This document shows positions 12,114 through 25,080 of a stretch of DNA of 64,000 bases, piece by piece. A model generated the notes under the pieces. The model made no database searches and was not told where the DNA came from. It worked only from the letters and a program-made list of their open reading frames with translations. Each line of letters begins with the position of its first letter. Positions within the stretch are counted from its first letter, which is position 1. The translations under genes and the position numbers were made by a program. Source of the DNA: Aotearoamyces nothofagi (Eukaryota; Ascomycota; Leotiomycetes; Leotiales; Tympanidaceae); NCBI GenBank assembly GCA_015345905.1, contig JADDTR010000019.1, positions 496,001 through 560,000 on the forward strand, written 5' to 3'.

Positions 12114-13959
12114 TCATTTTCGGTAATATATCTAAAAGCTGTGGTCAGTAAAAGAAGACTGGTGCCAATGATATGGTGCTGACCTTTTTAAACTGAAAGT
12201 GGAGAGATAGAATACCCTGCAAATGATGATTAGCTTCTACGTTTCTGATCGTTACACACATTAGAGTTGCATAGGCAAGTTACTAGGTAGTGACTTGCGG
12301 CTATAAGAGATATATGCATACCTTATCAAAGCTGCTTCGGAAGCCACGATCTCTTTTGGCACTGTAGTCCCATTCCTTGTCCACAATACGAAAAGCAATA
12401 TCCTCGTATGGAGGCCCCGCAATGAAACGGATCAGACATGTGTCCTCCTCGCCGGCTGCAGCAAAGGTTTCTCCACGCTTGCGCCCGTGTTCTCGTATAA
12501 TTCGGAACGTCGGCGCCTTTGTCTTGTCAATGAGTTCGGGGTAGAAAATGTTGAACTTGTAGCCCTGAACAACCTTTGGCGGTGGATTGTCGTGATCATA
12601 ATGAGTTTGATTATATTTGTTCCATTCGTACCCCATTTGGACACGGTTAAAATATCTCGGTTTTCTTGGGCGATATTTAGCAGCCCATTGAGGTTTTGAG
12701 ACAGTAGTGACAGTTTCTTCTGCAGTGAAGATCTCCTCATTCTCATTGATACCTCTAGCAACCTCCCGTTCATACAAAGCTTTTGTAGCCTGTGAGAAGT
12801 CTTCATTGACCAGAGTAGAAAATCTTTGCGTCCCAGGTGGAGCAATGCCTACAATATTATTATTGCTTGGTTTGTCAACAGGGTTGGAAGCTCCTTTCTC
12901 AACAGGGCGCTGCCGTAAAGGCACGTAACCCAGCTTCAAAATTTTAATCCGCTCAGCCGAGACTTTTTGTAGGAAGACTGATTCGTCTATGACCTCGATA
13001 GACTTATCTTCGGCCCTGAGCTTTAACAAAGGTTCAGGGTCAAAAATTTGAGAATATGATAACTTGGGCTGTGTAGACGGGGTGTCTGATGCGGACGTAC
13101 TGTCCGCGACTTCCACTAAGCCTTCTTCAACTACCCTAATAGGACCAATAATGATTGCTTGAAGTTTCATACGCACACCGTCGGCATCCTCTTTCTGCTC
13201 CTTTCGAAGAGTTTCGAGACGACTGTCCAAAACAGATTGGTAGACTTTCTTAAGCTTCGCCTTCGCTTTCCATATCAACAAACTCCGTAATAGCTGCTCC
13301 CAATAGTCGACATCAATATCATTGTTAGATCGAAGCTTTGCCCGAATCTGTTTCTCCAACGCTTCGAGTTGCTCGTATGTTTTAGGACCCAAAAGCTTGT
13401 CAACATCAGCTGACACAGAGCTTACAGCACGACCCTCCGGTCCTAAAGGCTTCAACTTCTCTCTGCGGTCGTTGCATATAATCTGCATGGTCCTCCAGTA
13501 ATCTTGATTCTTCTTGTTCGTCTCCAGTGTCAGATATGATGCGATATCTGACTCGAGCTCTCCAAGCTGCGCATCATTCAGGCCTTCAAAGACACCTTCC
13601 GGATCCACGACATCATGTTGTACCTCTTCCTCATCATCATCAAGAAGATCCCTATCCGGATCAATCACTCGTAGGATAACAGCTAACCAGTCAATAGGCT
13701 TAGCTCTACCTTCTCGAACACGTATATCTGCCTTCTTTTTCGCCTGCTTCAGAACAAAGCTGTCCTCCTGTGATACCCATTGCCTTGTCTGTTCATCCTC
13801 TACAGCTTGGTTGTTACGAGGTGGACGAACGTCGCGTGAGCTGCTGGGAGTATCTCGGGGAGGTTTGGATATGCGGTTGTTGGAGTCTCTGCGTGGCGCC
13901 GTTATGTCTCGTCGCGGTGATCGGTCACGACCGAAGTTAGCTGCCCTGCCTGGGTCCAT
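12114..13959 (-). CDS. Cactin, spliceosome-associated protein
   Basis: Cactin acts in pre-mRNA splicing (fission yeast Cay1, human CACTIN) and was first found as a partner of fly Cactus. Three exons: 13959-12322, 12216-12184 (33 nt) and 12131-12114 (18 nt), 562 aa. An Arg/Ser/Asp-rich N-terminus leads to the cactin mid domain (about residues 60-260, e.g. QWVSQEDSFVLKQAKKKADIR). The C-terminal Cactus-binding domain is highly conserved (KPQWAAKYRPRKPRYFNRVQMGYEWNKYN in pieces, and EPYEDIAFRIV-like near the end). The two tiny 3' exons restore the conserved ending (GILSLHFQFKK, then IYYRK); without them the frame runs into intron sequence after SSFDK. It is divergent from the UVRAG-like gene, with 183 bp between the start codons. 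Confidence 0.93.
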
Positions 13960-14142
13960 GATAAAAGTGACAAATAATGTAATTCAACAATGGTTCTGGT
14001 AGGTCCTTCGTTTTGAGATATGTGAAGTTGTCAGGCTGAAGATCTTAAGACTTGGGGCAAGATGGTCTGTGCGACGACGCTAAAGAATAATGTAGATTGG
14101 CGGAGCTCTTCAGCCTTGCAGATGTTGACGCAGCCAAATGCT
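13960..14142. promoter_or_regulatory. Shared divergent promoter, cactin / UVRAG-like
   Basis: Only 183 bp separate the two preferred start codons, so the two genes must share a compact bidirectional promoter. No TATA box is evident. If translation of the plus-strand gene starts at the earlier in-frame ATG at 14062, the gap shrinks to about 100 bp. Confidence 0.55.
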
Positions 14143-16163
14143 ATGGCGTCCGAAACGTCACGGCCACTGCTTTTGCCTCAGAATCGCAAACTACGGCATT
14201 TACAGGGAGTTTACATACGAAATTTGACTCTTACACGTCCTCGAGGCCATACAATCGATGATGCTGCGCTCAACAAAAGCCCCGAGAAGCTTGAGGCTTT
14301 GCGGGAAGCTCTGCGAGAGCCGCATCTACATCATACACAATCCTCCGATAATATGAGTATAAAGGCACGCCCTAGCAAAGCAAGGAGGCGAAGTACGATT
14401 TGGACGGGGCAGAGCTCTGGATATAGGCAGAAAAAACTCGAAGATGTCATGGAACACGGAATGGTAGACTCGTTCTTCTCCCTGCACTGCGAAGGCATTG
14501 GCGAGCCGATATATGTTAGTGAGGTGGCTGAGAAGGCAGTAGTAAGTGTAGGATTTTTTGATCTTCCTTGCCCGTGTCAAGTTACGATATGAGCATCTGA
14601 CTATCGATTGTAATCGCTGGTAGGTATGGAGGAACTTAACTTTTTGGGAACCCCTAAAGCTTGAATCTATCTTGCCATATGCTCTTCTCTATAATAGTGG
14701 TTTATATATTTCTTTTGGAGGAAAAACTTTCTCTCTAAATCCTCCGTCACCATATTATACAAGTTTTACTTGATTGTTCGGTGTTGACTGACATTGCATA
14801 GAACCCTTGTTTCCATTTCTTTGACCTCTCAAACTATGGCCCGCGCGTAAGACGACAGTCGGTGATAACAATCAAAATTTGGGTCAAACGTCAGGATTTT
14901 GACCTTCTCCTTGAACAAGAGACCGATCTTTCCGCCCTTCATTTTATTGGCACAGTAAGTCTCCCATTCTTCATATATCCTATCTAAAAATCGCAGCTTG
15001 AAAACCACCCACTGCCACCGAATTGTGTCTTATTTCACCTTATCGATGGAATCTACGCCATGGATATACCATTCAACCCTCCTACACCGAAGCCTTCAGC
15101 TCCACTACCAACCTCATCATATGGTGCTTTAATGCGTCTCTCGAACCTCGATGATTCGATACAGGATGCTCTCGCTACGCGCGAGGCTATTTCTGCTCAA
15201 ATAGACGCAATATTGAAAGACAGACCTATCAATGAAGCACCGCAAGCCCATGACGAGGCAGCCTTAGCTGATCGATATCTAACATCAGAACGGAAACTTC
15301 TCAAGCTATCTCTAAAGAAAAGGAGCGAACTGTTGGCATCTTTGTCAGCAAGGAAAAGAGCTATGGACCAAGGAAGAGACATAGAGGCTCGAGCCCAGGA
15401 CAACGTGAACAGCGCTTTAGAGAAGCTTAAGCAATCTAGGACCCTTCTACAAACCACGAGCGACAACATACATGGCCAGCGACGTCGAGTATGTGAGGAG
15501 CTTCTTCAAATTTTCCCAATCGAGCCTACTGATCAAACTCTTCTATTCACTATATGCGGACTTTTCCTTCCAAACACATTTTTTGAAGACTCGAATGATG
15601 AAGTCATTTCGGCGGCCCTTGGGCACGTGGCTCGCCTTGTTGATATGCTACAATATTACCTTGCCGTCCCACTACCATATCCTGTAGTACCGTACGGGTC
15701 GCGGTCTATTATCCGCGATGAGATATCCACTTTAGCTGATGCTCAAAGGACTTTCCCTTTATACACTAAAGGCGTTGTGAAGTTCCGCTTCGACTATGGA
15801 GTCTTCTTACTCAACAAAGATATTGAATGTCTTGCAGAAAGCCAAGGATTGAAACTCATTGACATTCGACATACACTTCCAAATCTCAAATACCTTTTGT
15901 ATATTTGCTCAGCTGGGAGCACTGATCTTCCTGCACGAAAAGCTGGTGGCATCAGGGGTCTTCTGTCGGGACGGATCACTCCAATATTATCGCGGAGGAA
16001 CAGCGAAGATAGCTCCCAGGGAGAGTCTGCAAGGAAAGCATTAGAAAGAGCTAGTAACGGAAACGGCGCCCAGAAGAATCCCCTGGCTACCAGCCTTCCG
16101 TTTTCAACGGGCGCGGGTACTAGTCTGCGGACACGTGGGCTTAGGGAGAACATCGTACGCTAG
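14143..16163 (+). CDS. UVRAG/Vps38-like subunit of the Vps34 PI3-kinase complex II
   Basis: Predicted partner of Vps34, Vps15 and Vps30/Beclin in endosomal sorting and autophagy. Three exons: 14143-14541, 14802-14954 and 14997-16163, 572 aa. An N-terminal C2-like part begins at LRHLQGVYIRNLTL and includes FFDLSNYGPRVRRQS and IKIWVKRQDFDLLL. A coiled coil follows (about residues 235-350), then the conserved C-terminal domain (LPLPYPVVPYGSRSIIRD and LLNKDIECLAESQGL), which is typical of the UVRAG/Atg14 fold. The first intron is long (260 nt). Start: ATG at 14143 has a good context (CTATGGCG) and precedes the conserved part; ATG at 14062 is in frame and adds 27 residues. The C-terminal Ser/Arg/Asn-rich tail looks disordered. 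Confidence 0.85.
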
Positions 16164-17084
16164 ACTCATCACTCCAATATCGACTGTGAACGAGTGTCAA
16201 AAAGGCAGTGATAACATGATATCTCGTACATTAGTTGTTAAGAGGTTACTACTCCCACGACACGTCTGATTTACGGATGGCGGAGGAAAGTTACAGAGCG
16301 CTATAGGAGTTTTTTTTCTTCCTCTTTTTTTTAGCATGGAACTTGCTTCCTGTGTATTTATATAAGTCATGCACAGGAGCGCCGTTTTGCATTTATAGAT
16401 CCATTAACAATGCCGTAAGGGTGTGACCTTTTGCATGCTGAAGCTGTAATGATATCTCATGTTCAGATGGTCCTGTTGTCGCTCGCGCTCCCTATCGTAC
16501 GGGGTATCCTGGCTGCCGCACCGCCGACTGTAGAGAGCAGGAGAAACAGACGCCGAGCACGCGTATCGGCGTGGCGAGGCATTTTCTAGAGATTTATAGA
16601 GAGGACATGGCGGAGAGGGCTGATACCGGCCGGAGTTTGGAATCTGAGAATAGGTAGATTAGTCGGACAGGGGTCCCTCAAAGCAACAATAGTCTGGAGT
16701 GCTTTATACAGCTATGCTACTAGGGAGTTCCTGACACCGAAGCGGCAAAGCAGATTGCCAGCACGCGTTGATATTGCTGGTAAAAAAAAAAAATACGTTC
16801 ACTCTAGTCTATCCAAGTGGGGATTTTCATTTCGGACGTTGTATTGTATTGTACTGTACATAGCGGGTGGGGGGTATCTATTTTACGAGCGCATGACCCT
16901 CACCACGGGCTCTCTATAAAAAGACCGTCAAAGGTAATTCCCCACATTGTCAGATCCAGATCCATTTTATGCAGGTACGCCTTTTTTACCTATGCTAATG
17001 CAATGCCCTAAAACGCTCGAAGCATGGAGAGATAACTCACCCCTTTTATTACAGAGACTTTTCTCTCTCTTCTCTCTCTCTTTC
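16164..17084. other. Convergent intergenic region
   Basis: Contains short homopolymers (T tract at 16311-16333, A tract at about 16781-16793) and a CT-rich run just past the MFS stop (17058-17084). No gene is supported. Confidence 0.5.
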
Positions 17085-19362
17085 TTAGACTGCATTGGAT
17101 GTCTTCTCGTCAGATTCCGGTAGGGCGTCATTGTGCTTCTCCACCTTCGTCATGTCTTTAGGTGTGTTGTGCATCATCTCCAATCGGAGCCTCTCTTCTT
17201 CGACCAGGCCGGTTTTGGTGACTTCGTGGTCCGTGCTTAGCTTTTGGTTTCCGATCAAGAAACTTATTGCTAGGCCGAGTCCTGCGAAACAGGTATACTA
17301 TTTTTTGATAATTAGAATCGATGGCTTGAATTAAACAGGAGACAAGACTATATGAACTTACCAGAATCCACATTGCCCTGAGTGCTTCGTAATACGCCTG
17401 TCTCGCAACAACTCTTTGTGCAGATGGTAATGCATCAACGATAGACACACAGGAACCGGCGGAAGCGCCGCCGAGCTCAGCCGCAAGCTCAGCACCGAGG
17501 CTGGCTACGAGCGAGTTGGCCTTCGCTGCCATCTGATTCTGAAAGACGACGCCACCAATCACTACACTTATACTAGTGGACAGATTCCTTGTGAAGCCAA
17601 AGGTTGCAGTTGCAGTTGCAATATCTCTAGGAGCGACCAGTGTTTGCAGGGCAATCAAAGGTGACTGGAAAAGCGGCCCGACACCAAGTCCTGCAATAAC
17701 CTGGAAGATGATGATTTTTGACCAGGTTTCATTCGCGTCGAGGTCAATAAACAGTCCATAACCAATGACCATAAGAACAAGGCCGAACCAGATCGGAGGC
17801 AAATACTTACCTGTCCTCTTGATGTATATTCCGGTGCCACCCGAACAGAACGATAGCGACAGAGCAAATGGAAGTAAGTATACACCTGACAGGAGAGGCG
17901 TCGCTCCGAGTACGGCTTGGAAGTATAAAGGCAAGTAGTATGAGGCACCGATGAAAACGAATGCCTGGCAGAAGCAAACGCCAAGCGCAGCAATGTTGGA
18001 GCGGTACTTGAAAAGACGAAGAGGCATGACCGGGTATCTAGCAAGCTTCCATTCGTTGATGACAAAGAGACCCCAGACCAAGACTCCAAAGATGATGAGG
18101 CAGATAACTGTTGCTGATGCCCAAGCATATGTAGCACCACCTGTAAAACATAAAGATTAGAAGGATTCCCAAAGTAACAATTCTGGGAGTAGTAAAGCCG
18201 CCTTGAGGATGTTAACTCCCAACACGCCTCATGATAGGGACATAACGTGGATAGGAAACGTAGAGGTTTTAAAGAATATGTACCGAATTCTAGTCCTAGT
18301 AGGAACATAAGCGTGCCACCAACGATAGTCAAACTTCCAAGCCAATCGACGGCTTTCAATCCGTCCCATACTGGCGTTCTCGGATTGTCTAACTTCAGAA
18401 AGAAAAACAGAATAGTGAAAGACACGCCAGTAACGGGCAAATTAAGATAAAAGCACCACCGCCAGCTGGCCTTTTCTGCCAACACTCCTCCCAAGATCGG
18501 ACCTATGAAGAATGCAGTCAGAATGTGTCCATTGAGGTGACGAACTAGCTGATGAAGGAGTCCTATCTCAATAGACAGACTCCTCACAACAAAGGATGCT
18601 CGAGCCTTTATGGCAACAGAAACATATAGACAAGGGACTAAAGGTCCTGGAAGCAACTATAAACATACCTGTAGTACCCGCAAATGCCCAGACCATGCCC
18701 ATGATCCCAAAAAATTTGCCTCTATTCCTCATACTAAACAGGTCACTGATACATATATTGCCAAGGATGATTAACCCACCACCGCCAATACCTTGGATAG
18801 CCCTCGCAGCAATCAGCATGGCAACATTTTGGCTCACCCCTGCTATCAAGCTTCCAATGAAGAAGATCGTTGCTGCACACAGGATAATCGGCTTTCGGCC
18901 CCAGATATCAGAGAGTTTCCCCCAGGTGGGACTCGAGGCAGCGCTTGCGAGAAGATATGCGCTTCCAATCCAAGTGTATGCCGCATCGGAATCAAAATAT
19001 TCCGATATCGTCGGAAGCGCAGTGGTAATGATCGTCCCGTCGAGAGCAGCAAGGAAGACACCTGAACCGAGCGAGCCCATGATGACGAATGTTTGGAAAG
19101 TCGTGCGCGACGCTTCGGGATCTGCAGGCTCTGAGGGAGGAGCTGCTTTGTCGCCCTCAACTGTCGACAGCTCGACTGTCTCGCTGCTATTCTCTGAGGC
19201 ATTAACATTGCTCTTCGTGTTCGCGATGGTAATTACGTCTTGCTGTGCGGCCAATGTCGTTCCTCCATTTGCTTCGGGGCCGACTGCAGCCTTGGCTTCG
19301 CCAGTCTTGCTGCTGTCGAAATTTGGAGCGTTGGCTACTGCTGTTTCTTCGTCGGTCGTCAT
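17085..19362 (-). CDS. MFS multidrug/toxin efflux transporter, DHA2 (14-TM) type
   Basis: Proton-driven drug or metabolite exporter of the plasma membrane. Four exons: 19362-18669, 18502-18284, 18140-17362 and 17297-17085, 634 aa. A long Ser/Ala/Glu-rich cytosolic N-terminus (about 90 residues) precedes TM1. MFS signatures are LAALDGTIITTALPTI (DHA2 motif), GKLSDIWGRKP (motif A), ARAIQGIGGGG and AFAGTTGPILGGVL (motif C), the last rebuilt across the first intron. Later helices include SGVYLLPFALSLS and FQVIAGLGVGPLFQSP. The last exon supplies the final helix FAGLGLAISFLIG and an acidic tail. The family resembles AflT-like pumps, but no toxin cluster is adjacent, so the substrate is unknown. 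Confidence 0.92.
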
Positions 19363-20639
19363 CTCTCGGTCTTAAGGACAAGATATCCTACCAGTGAAAT
19401 ATACAGGAGCTGCTATTGCAGTGGAAGGAAGGAATGAAGAGACCAGTAGTTGAGCATCTTAGTAATCATGTCGCAACAAGACTGAAAAAAGATCATGGTA
19501 CCTTCCTTACCTGATCTGATGTAAATGAGCCGCCCAGTATGTTTCGGGCATAGTTTAGCACGAAACCTGGAGAGGATCTCTTTGTAATAGTTAATCTAAT
19601 CAGGCGTGTGTGCGGATGGGAACCTCAGTAGGGCTTTCTAGAGGGACAAGAAGATGTGGGTGCGATTATACTCGTACCATGCCCATTACCCAGCCGTACA
19701 GACACAGAAGCGCAGGAGATTCTTTGCTCTTTACCTCTGCCCCAAGAGCCATCAACGCTTATTTGTGTGCCCCATCTGGGATTCAAATACATGTACTGTA
19801 TGCACATGAGTATGTCGATATGTATCTTCAACTCCAAATGGCCGAGGCTCCTCGTTGCGGCCCAACTGAGCATCGGAGCATCCACAAAGTGCGCGGCTAT
19901 CCACACCGGAAGTGTGCACATACCAGATGGTAAATGCGTAATGCGCCGGGGGGCGCCGTTATCAGATCAAGATAAGACAAGAGCGCGGCCTGCGGCGACG
20001 ACCTCTATCCGCATACGGTCGGGCATCACGCGCGGACTGAGAAAAAAAAGTGGCACGCTTTTGAGCGAAATACCAGGAACATTAAAAAACTCACTGTTGC
20101 CAATCCTATTACAGCACTAAAAGAGAGATTTCAAATCTAGCTGAAACTCGGATACTACAAAACAGCACAAGCAATTTGATATATATATAATATTCTATGA
20201 ATTGGTTTATTACAGTTGAGATATAAAAGTGCTAAAAGAGCCTAGACAAAGGGTATTTTGAAGAGTGCCACTTTTATTTCCAGTCCGCGTGCCTGCCGCC
20301 CCCATCCGCATCAACGGTTGTATCAAAATAATCAAAATATGTATTCAGATGAAAAACCCTTTAGACTCTCATATTTATATAACACTTACTCACAGTGGTA
20401 TCTGATCTATGATGTACACTACCTATCAATTCTTCCCAATCCTTAGGTATAATTTTCTGAGCCTAACGCCAAAGCAGCCAATATTAAAAATGCCGCATTG
20501 GCCAGCCCCAAAACGATTCTTGTGAGCATGAACGCCAAGTTTCCGATTCCCTGGTCTGTAAATGCCATATGCGCACCCTTGAAATCTCTAAAGTATCCTT
20601 CTCTTTTGTATACGCTGTAAATATTTCAGTCTTCTTGTC
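19363..20639. other. Intergenic region, MFS promoter / histidine kinase 3' end
   Basis: About 1.3 kb, AT-rich from 20090 to 20640. Several short frames, none with a recognisable product. No repeat or RNA gene is apparent. Confidence 0.45.
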
Positions 20640-23600
20640 TTAGAGGCCAGTTACTGTTTTCTCGGAATCACGCCACCTCCGAGCGCCGATTGTGGGTCTT
20701 TGTGGACTTCCATCTGCCGTTATATTATCCTCACGTTCACCAGCTAGTATCCTAGACTCGAGAGCTGAGCTAGGGGTGGCCGGTGTTCGACTTCCAGCCA
20801 CGTGCATACTCCTACTATCTGAATCAGTAGTACTCATCTTTCTCCGCCCAGCCCTAATAGTACTACCGCCACCCTCTCGCTCCAACCTTCCAATGTTCTC
20901 TTTTGTCAGCTTTTGCCCTTCAGTCCCCTTGGGATGTGGGACCAATCCATCATCGGAACCGCCAGCAGCCACCATTAGCTTATCATCACGAAGTGAGGTA
21001 GCCTTTTCTTCAGCCTCTGATCGTCGTACAACGCGGTCGCCTTCAGACTCGATACCGGATAGAATGAGGTGGTGACTACTAGTTCTAGATGTTAGGGCCG
21101 GCCTAGCAGCTCCGCTCGCCGTGTTGGTATTATTCTTAATACCGGGATTGCCCTTCCCGACGATACCACCACTACTGTCAATGATGTGATACTCTCCAAT
21201 CTCCTGACAATCACTACCGTGCTCTGACGAACCGCTAGCCGACTCCCCTTCAGTGAGAGATTTGCGTCTTTCTATAGTCCACCTTACAAGCATCTTCTCA
21301 AGTGTCTTGCCTTTTACAGGCTTGGCGAGGTAATCATTCATGCCGGCTTTTTTGCATTTCTCTCTATCCCCTTGAATTGCACTGGCTGTCATAGCAACGA
21401 TTGGAATATCTCGAGAAGCTGCTGAATATGGAGCATGGTGACGAAGGAGATGTGTTGTACGGTAGCCGTCAATGACAGGCATTTGGACGTCCATCAGAAT
21501 GATATCAGGCTTCCTGTATATAGAAGTAGGAGATTGGGAGTCAAGGATATAATCTAGAGCTTCTTTGCCATTCCAGACCGCAAAGACTTTGAAGCCAAGC
21601 TTACGAATTGTCTTAAGGGCGATCTGTTGATTGATGGCACTGTAGAGAATGGTTAGCGGCAATACTAAGATTAATGGTAGGTAACTTACTTGTCCTCAAC
21701 AACAAGGACTTCTATTTTCCCTCGTTCTTCCATGGAGAGCTCGATATCTAGTGGGGTAGGAGATGGCCTACTACCTCTTTGTAGGTTACTTTGTGAACCC
21801 CGCGCCGCATGTATTGGACTATTTTGCGGAGGCGGTGTGCCTATAATGTGTTCATAGTCGGAGCTATTACATGAAACGCTCATTTCGCTCTGAAGTCGGT
21901 CCGGTAGTGACCCGATATCGATGATGTTGGCATCTCCGCCATGATATTGAGGCTTATTGAAGGGGATCCAGAACGTGGCAGTCGTGCCATTCCCTAGAGA
22001 AGATTCCAAGGCAATCCGTCCATGCATAAGATCGACTAGATTCTTACAAATAGTAAGCCCAAGACCAGTTCCGCCAAAGCGTCGAGCAGTAGACGAATCG
22101 GCTTGACTAAAAGGTTTGAAAAGTCGTTTCCTGACATCCTCCTCGATACCAATACCGGTATCTTCAACAACAAACTTCACCTCGAAGATCTCCGAGGTCT
22201 CTTTTTCTTTCAGGACAGAGAACTTGACTTTCCCTTCACTAGTGAATTTGATGCTATTCGTCAATAAATTGGTGATAATTTGCCTAACTCGTCCAGGATC
22301 GCCCATAACAATTAAATCTCGGTCGATCCCGAGGGAAACATCAGCTTCAAATATCAGATGCTTTCGCTCAGCAGCAAAACTGAGCATTTTGCTGACATCA
22401 CGAACAACAACTGAAAGCGAAAATTGAACTTCTTCGATGTCTAGACGGCCAGATTCAACCTTTGAGAAGTCAAGGATATCATTGATGACGGTCAAGAGGC
22501 CATTGGCAGAACGTTGTATGTTCTCGGCACATTCGCGTGCTTCCTCATCTAGCTCCATATCTGCTAGCAGCTCCGCCATACCGATGACTCCAGCAATTGG
22601 TGTACGTATCTCATGAGACATATTGGCAAGAAATTGACTCTTCAGGCGGCTAGCTTCCTTGGCTGCAGCTTCATTTGCCAGAAGCCTTGTATTCTCCATC
22701 TCTTGCATTACCAAGTCTTCTTGCCTATCATGTATTTCCGTGATGTCCATGGCAACCCCGGTAACTCCATCGATAAAGGCCTCATTAATAGCACCTCCAT
22801 CCCCCTTTTTCCCATGAATAGGTAGATATCGAATTCGGTACCAGCGTCCGTTAATGGAATGCTCGTGAACGTCCTCCGTCACTTTGCCTGTCAGAATATT
22901 CTCTATAGGGGCGAGGGATGGAGGTATATCTCCAGGTTGATGACTGAGAGAAGTCTGGGAAAATACGTCAAACACGTTTTTGCCTATATATGCGTCTCTG
23001 TTCGATGATCTTCCATTATTGTTGGAGTCATCATTTGATCCTGACTCGGCAGCTTCTCCACTCCAGATGAGTGCCCCTTCCAGGAGTGTGAGGTTGCGAT
23101 GGCGGTCTACCGAGAACAAAGTGACTTTTGCGTGCCCAATAACGCTCAAAAGCTGCTGTCTGGTTCGTCTCGCCTCGAATCTGGTCTCCACAGCTTCATG
23201 AATATCTGTACAGCTGCCGAACCACTTTTCAATAACGCCTGTCTGTTTGTTTATGAAAGGTAATGCTCTTCCCAACATCCACCTCCATTCTCCACCCTTC
23301 GATTTGCACCGATACTCCGTACTGTAAGGTTCACCAGTAGCTAATGAGTGTTTCCATCTTTGGTTTGTGGCTGGCATATCGTCCGGGTGAAAAGGTAATT
23401 TCCAACGCATACCGCAAGATTCCTCTTGCGTCAGACCGGTGTAGTCATACCAACGTTGTGAAAACCAATCATGATAGCCATCTGGTGTAGTCGTCCAGAT
23501 CATTTGAGGGAGGCTGTCACATATCATTTGAAACCTCTGATCGTCCTTTTCTACCTGCTCTGCTAATTTCGTGGCCATGGCGGTAACATCCCTACAAGTT

Positions 23601-25080
23601 ATAACCCCTGCTAAGAATTCTCCAGTATTTGGGTCCGTAATAGCCTCGCCCAGAACATCAAACACAATTTTCTTGCTGGTGTCTGGATCTAACATGCCCA
23701 CTCGTCTACTCGTAAAGGGCCTCTGTGTTCGAATTAAGTACGAAATGGGATATTCGGAAGGGTGAAGTTCCACAGTGAAATCCTCGTTCCACACGCGCCA
23801 TTGTGATACTAGATCATAACCATCTTTGATGGTTTTCGGATCTGGCTGCGTATGAAAGAGTCGCCGAGCAGCTACGAGGTATGAGTAAATATCTAAACAA
23901 GAAAAGCTGGTGATATACCTCTATTGGGAACGGCTAGACTCTCGTCTTTCCACATAGATAGGATCGGCATTTCAGTATTGTCTAGCAGAGCATCTTTCAT
24001 CATAATGAGTTTTTGCAAACTTGAAGGTGAAGAAGACAAGCTAGACCTGGATGGTGGCCCTAGAGGCGGAAATACAGATGCTGACAGCGAGACTGCCGAA
24101 GGACTTGTGATTGCGGACGAAACGCGGGAGCTCTGACTTGAGTCTTGAGCAGAACCGGCTGATGATGGACTTGACTGAGAACCTGTAATCGTGCTGGGTT
24201 TTGAGGCGATCCTAGAAACACGTACCACCTGCCTCGACTGTCCACGAGAGCTTGACAATGATATCGGCGCAGAATCTGTGCTAGTAAACGTCAAAGAGAA
24301 AAATCTCTCCTCATCAAGTCCCCAAACAGTAACTATCATCTTGGCCGTGATCGGTTGAATAACAGATGCCCTTCCGGTTGTCGCAAATGCATTTGCGGAT
24401 ATATGTTGAGGAGCAAGTAAGACTTCAAGTACTACATCGTGCACCATGGATTGGCTCTTTTTCAGACCTGTAGATTCAGCATTTTCAATTTTTGGGGTAA
24501 CATCGCCACTCTCTGGATTCAACGGTGCATCACGGCCATTGGAGTGTATAACCAAGTCTTCACATAACCTGCCGAGGAAGGTCTCCCAGTTTACCCATAC
24601 AGGCCTGCCGTCTTGTATCATGTCGATGCCAATCTGGCTTAAAGTCTTGCCTTTCAATCTGTCTGATGCTGAAACCCCATCTTCGTTTCGTGCATCATCC
24701 ACATCTTCTAACCCAACCAAACGACCCATAGCTTCGCTGGCCAAGACCACAGTCTTTAAATTATTTAGTACGAGTAACGGAGTTGGTGAGTATTGCATGG
24801 CTGCCAATGCAATTTCCGCAACGGTCGAGTATCCGGGCATAGGAAGTCGAAGATTGCTCGTTCCCGAACGTAGTGACTGGATATCTCCATTCAGAAACCC
24901 TTCAGCTTGGATTGATTTAAGGCCATCAGGCTGACCGGCAACTCTGTGAAGCGGTGAGCGTGGAGGGCCAAGCTCTTCCGCTTGGTCAGACTGAGATATC
25001 GCATTGCCGTTCACGTTATAGAGATTGGCGGAAGCCGTGGATGAACGGGAGTCTTCTATCGCTTCCTCACTTGTTGACAT
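20640..25080 (-). CDS. Hybrid sensor histidine kinase with PAS domains and receiver
   Basis: Phosphorelay sensor expected to signal through a Ypd1-like Hpt protein. Three exons: 25080-23919, 23871-21690 and 21639-20640, 1447 aa from the first in-frame ATG. A PAS-like segment lies near residues 88-128. A clear PAS_3 unit is at about 509-620 (SLPQMIWTTTPDGYHDWFSQ), followed by another PAS/PAC segment. The kinase core has H-box MSHEIRTP (His near 807), N-box ITNLLTNSIKFT, G1 DTGIGI and G2 GGTGLGLTI. The receiver has VLVVEDNAINQQ, the phospho-acceptor in DIILMDVQMP (Asp near 1164) and the Lys in AKPVKG. All catalytic residues are intact. The frame stays open upstream of the ATG to a TAG near 25231, so a 5' exon may be missing. 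The C-terminal 170 residues are low complexity. Confidence 0.93.

Noticed and set aside
18596-19375. 259-codon plus-strand frame opposite the MFS gene
   Set aside because: Antisense shadow of the N-terminal MFS exon, whose sense frame carries all family motifs.
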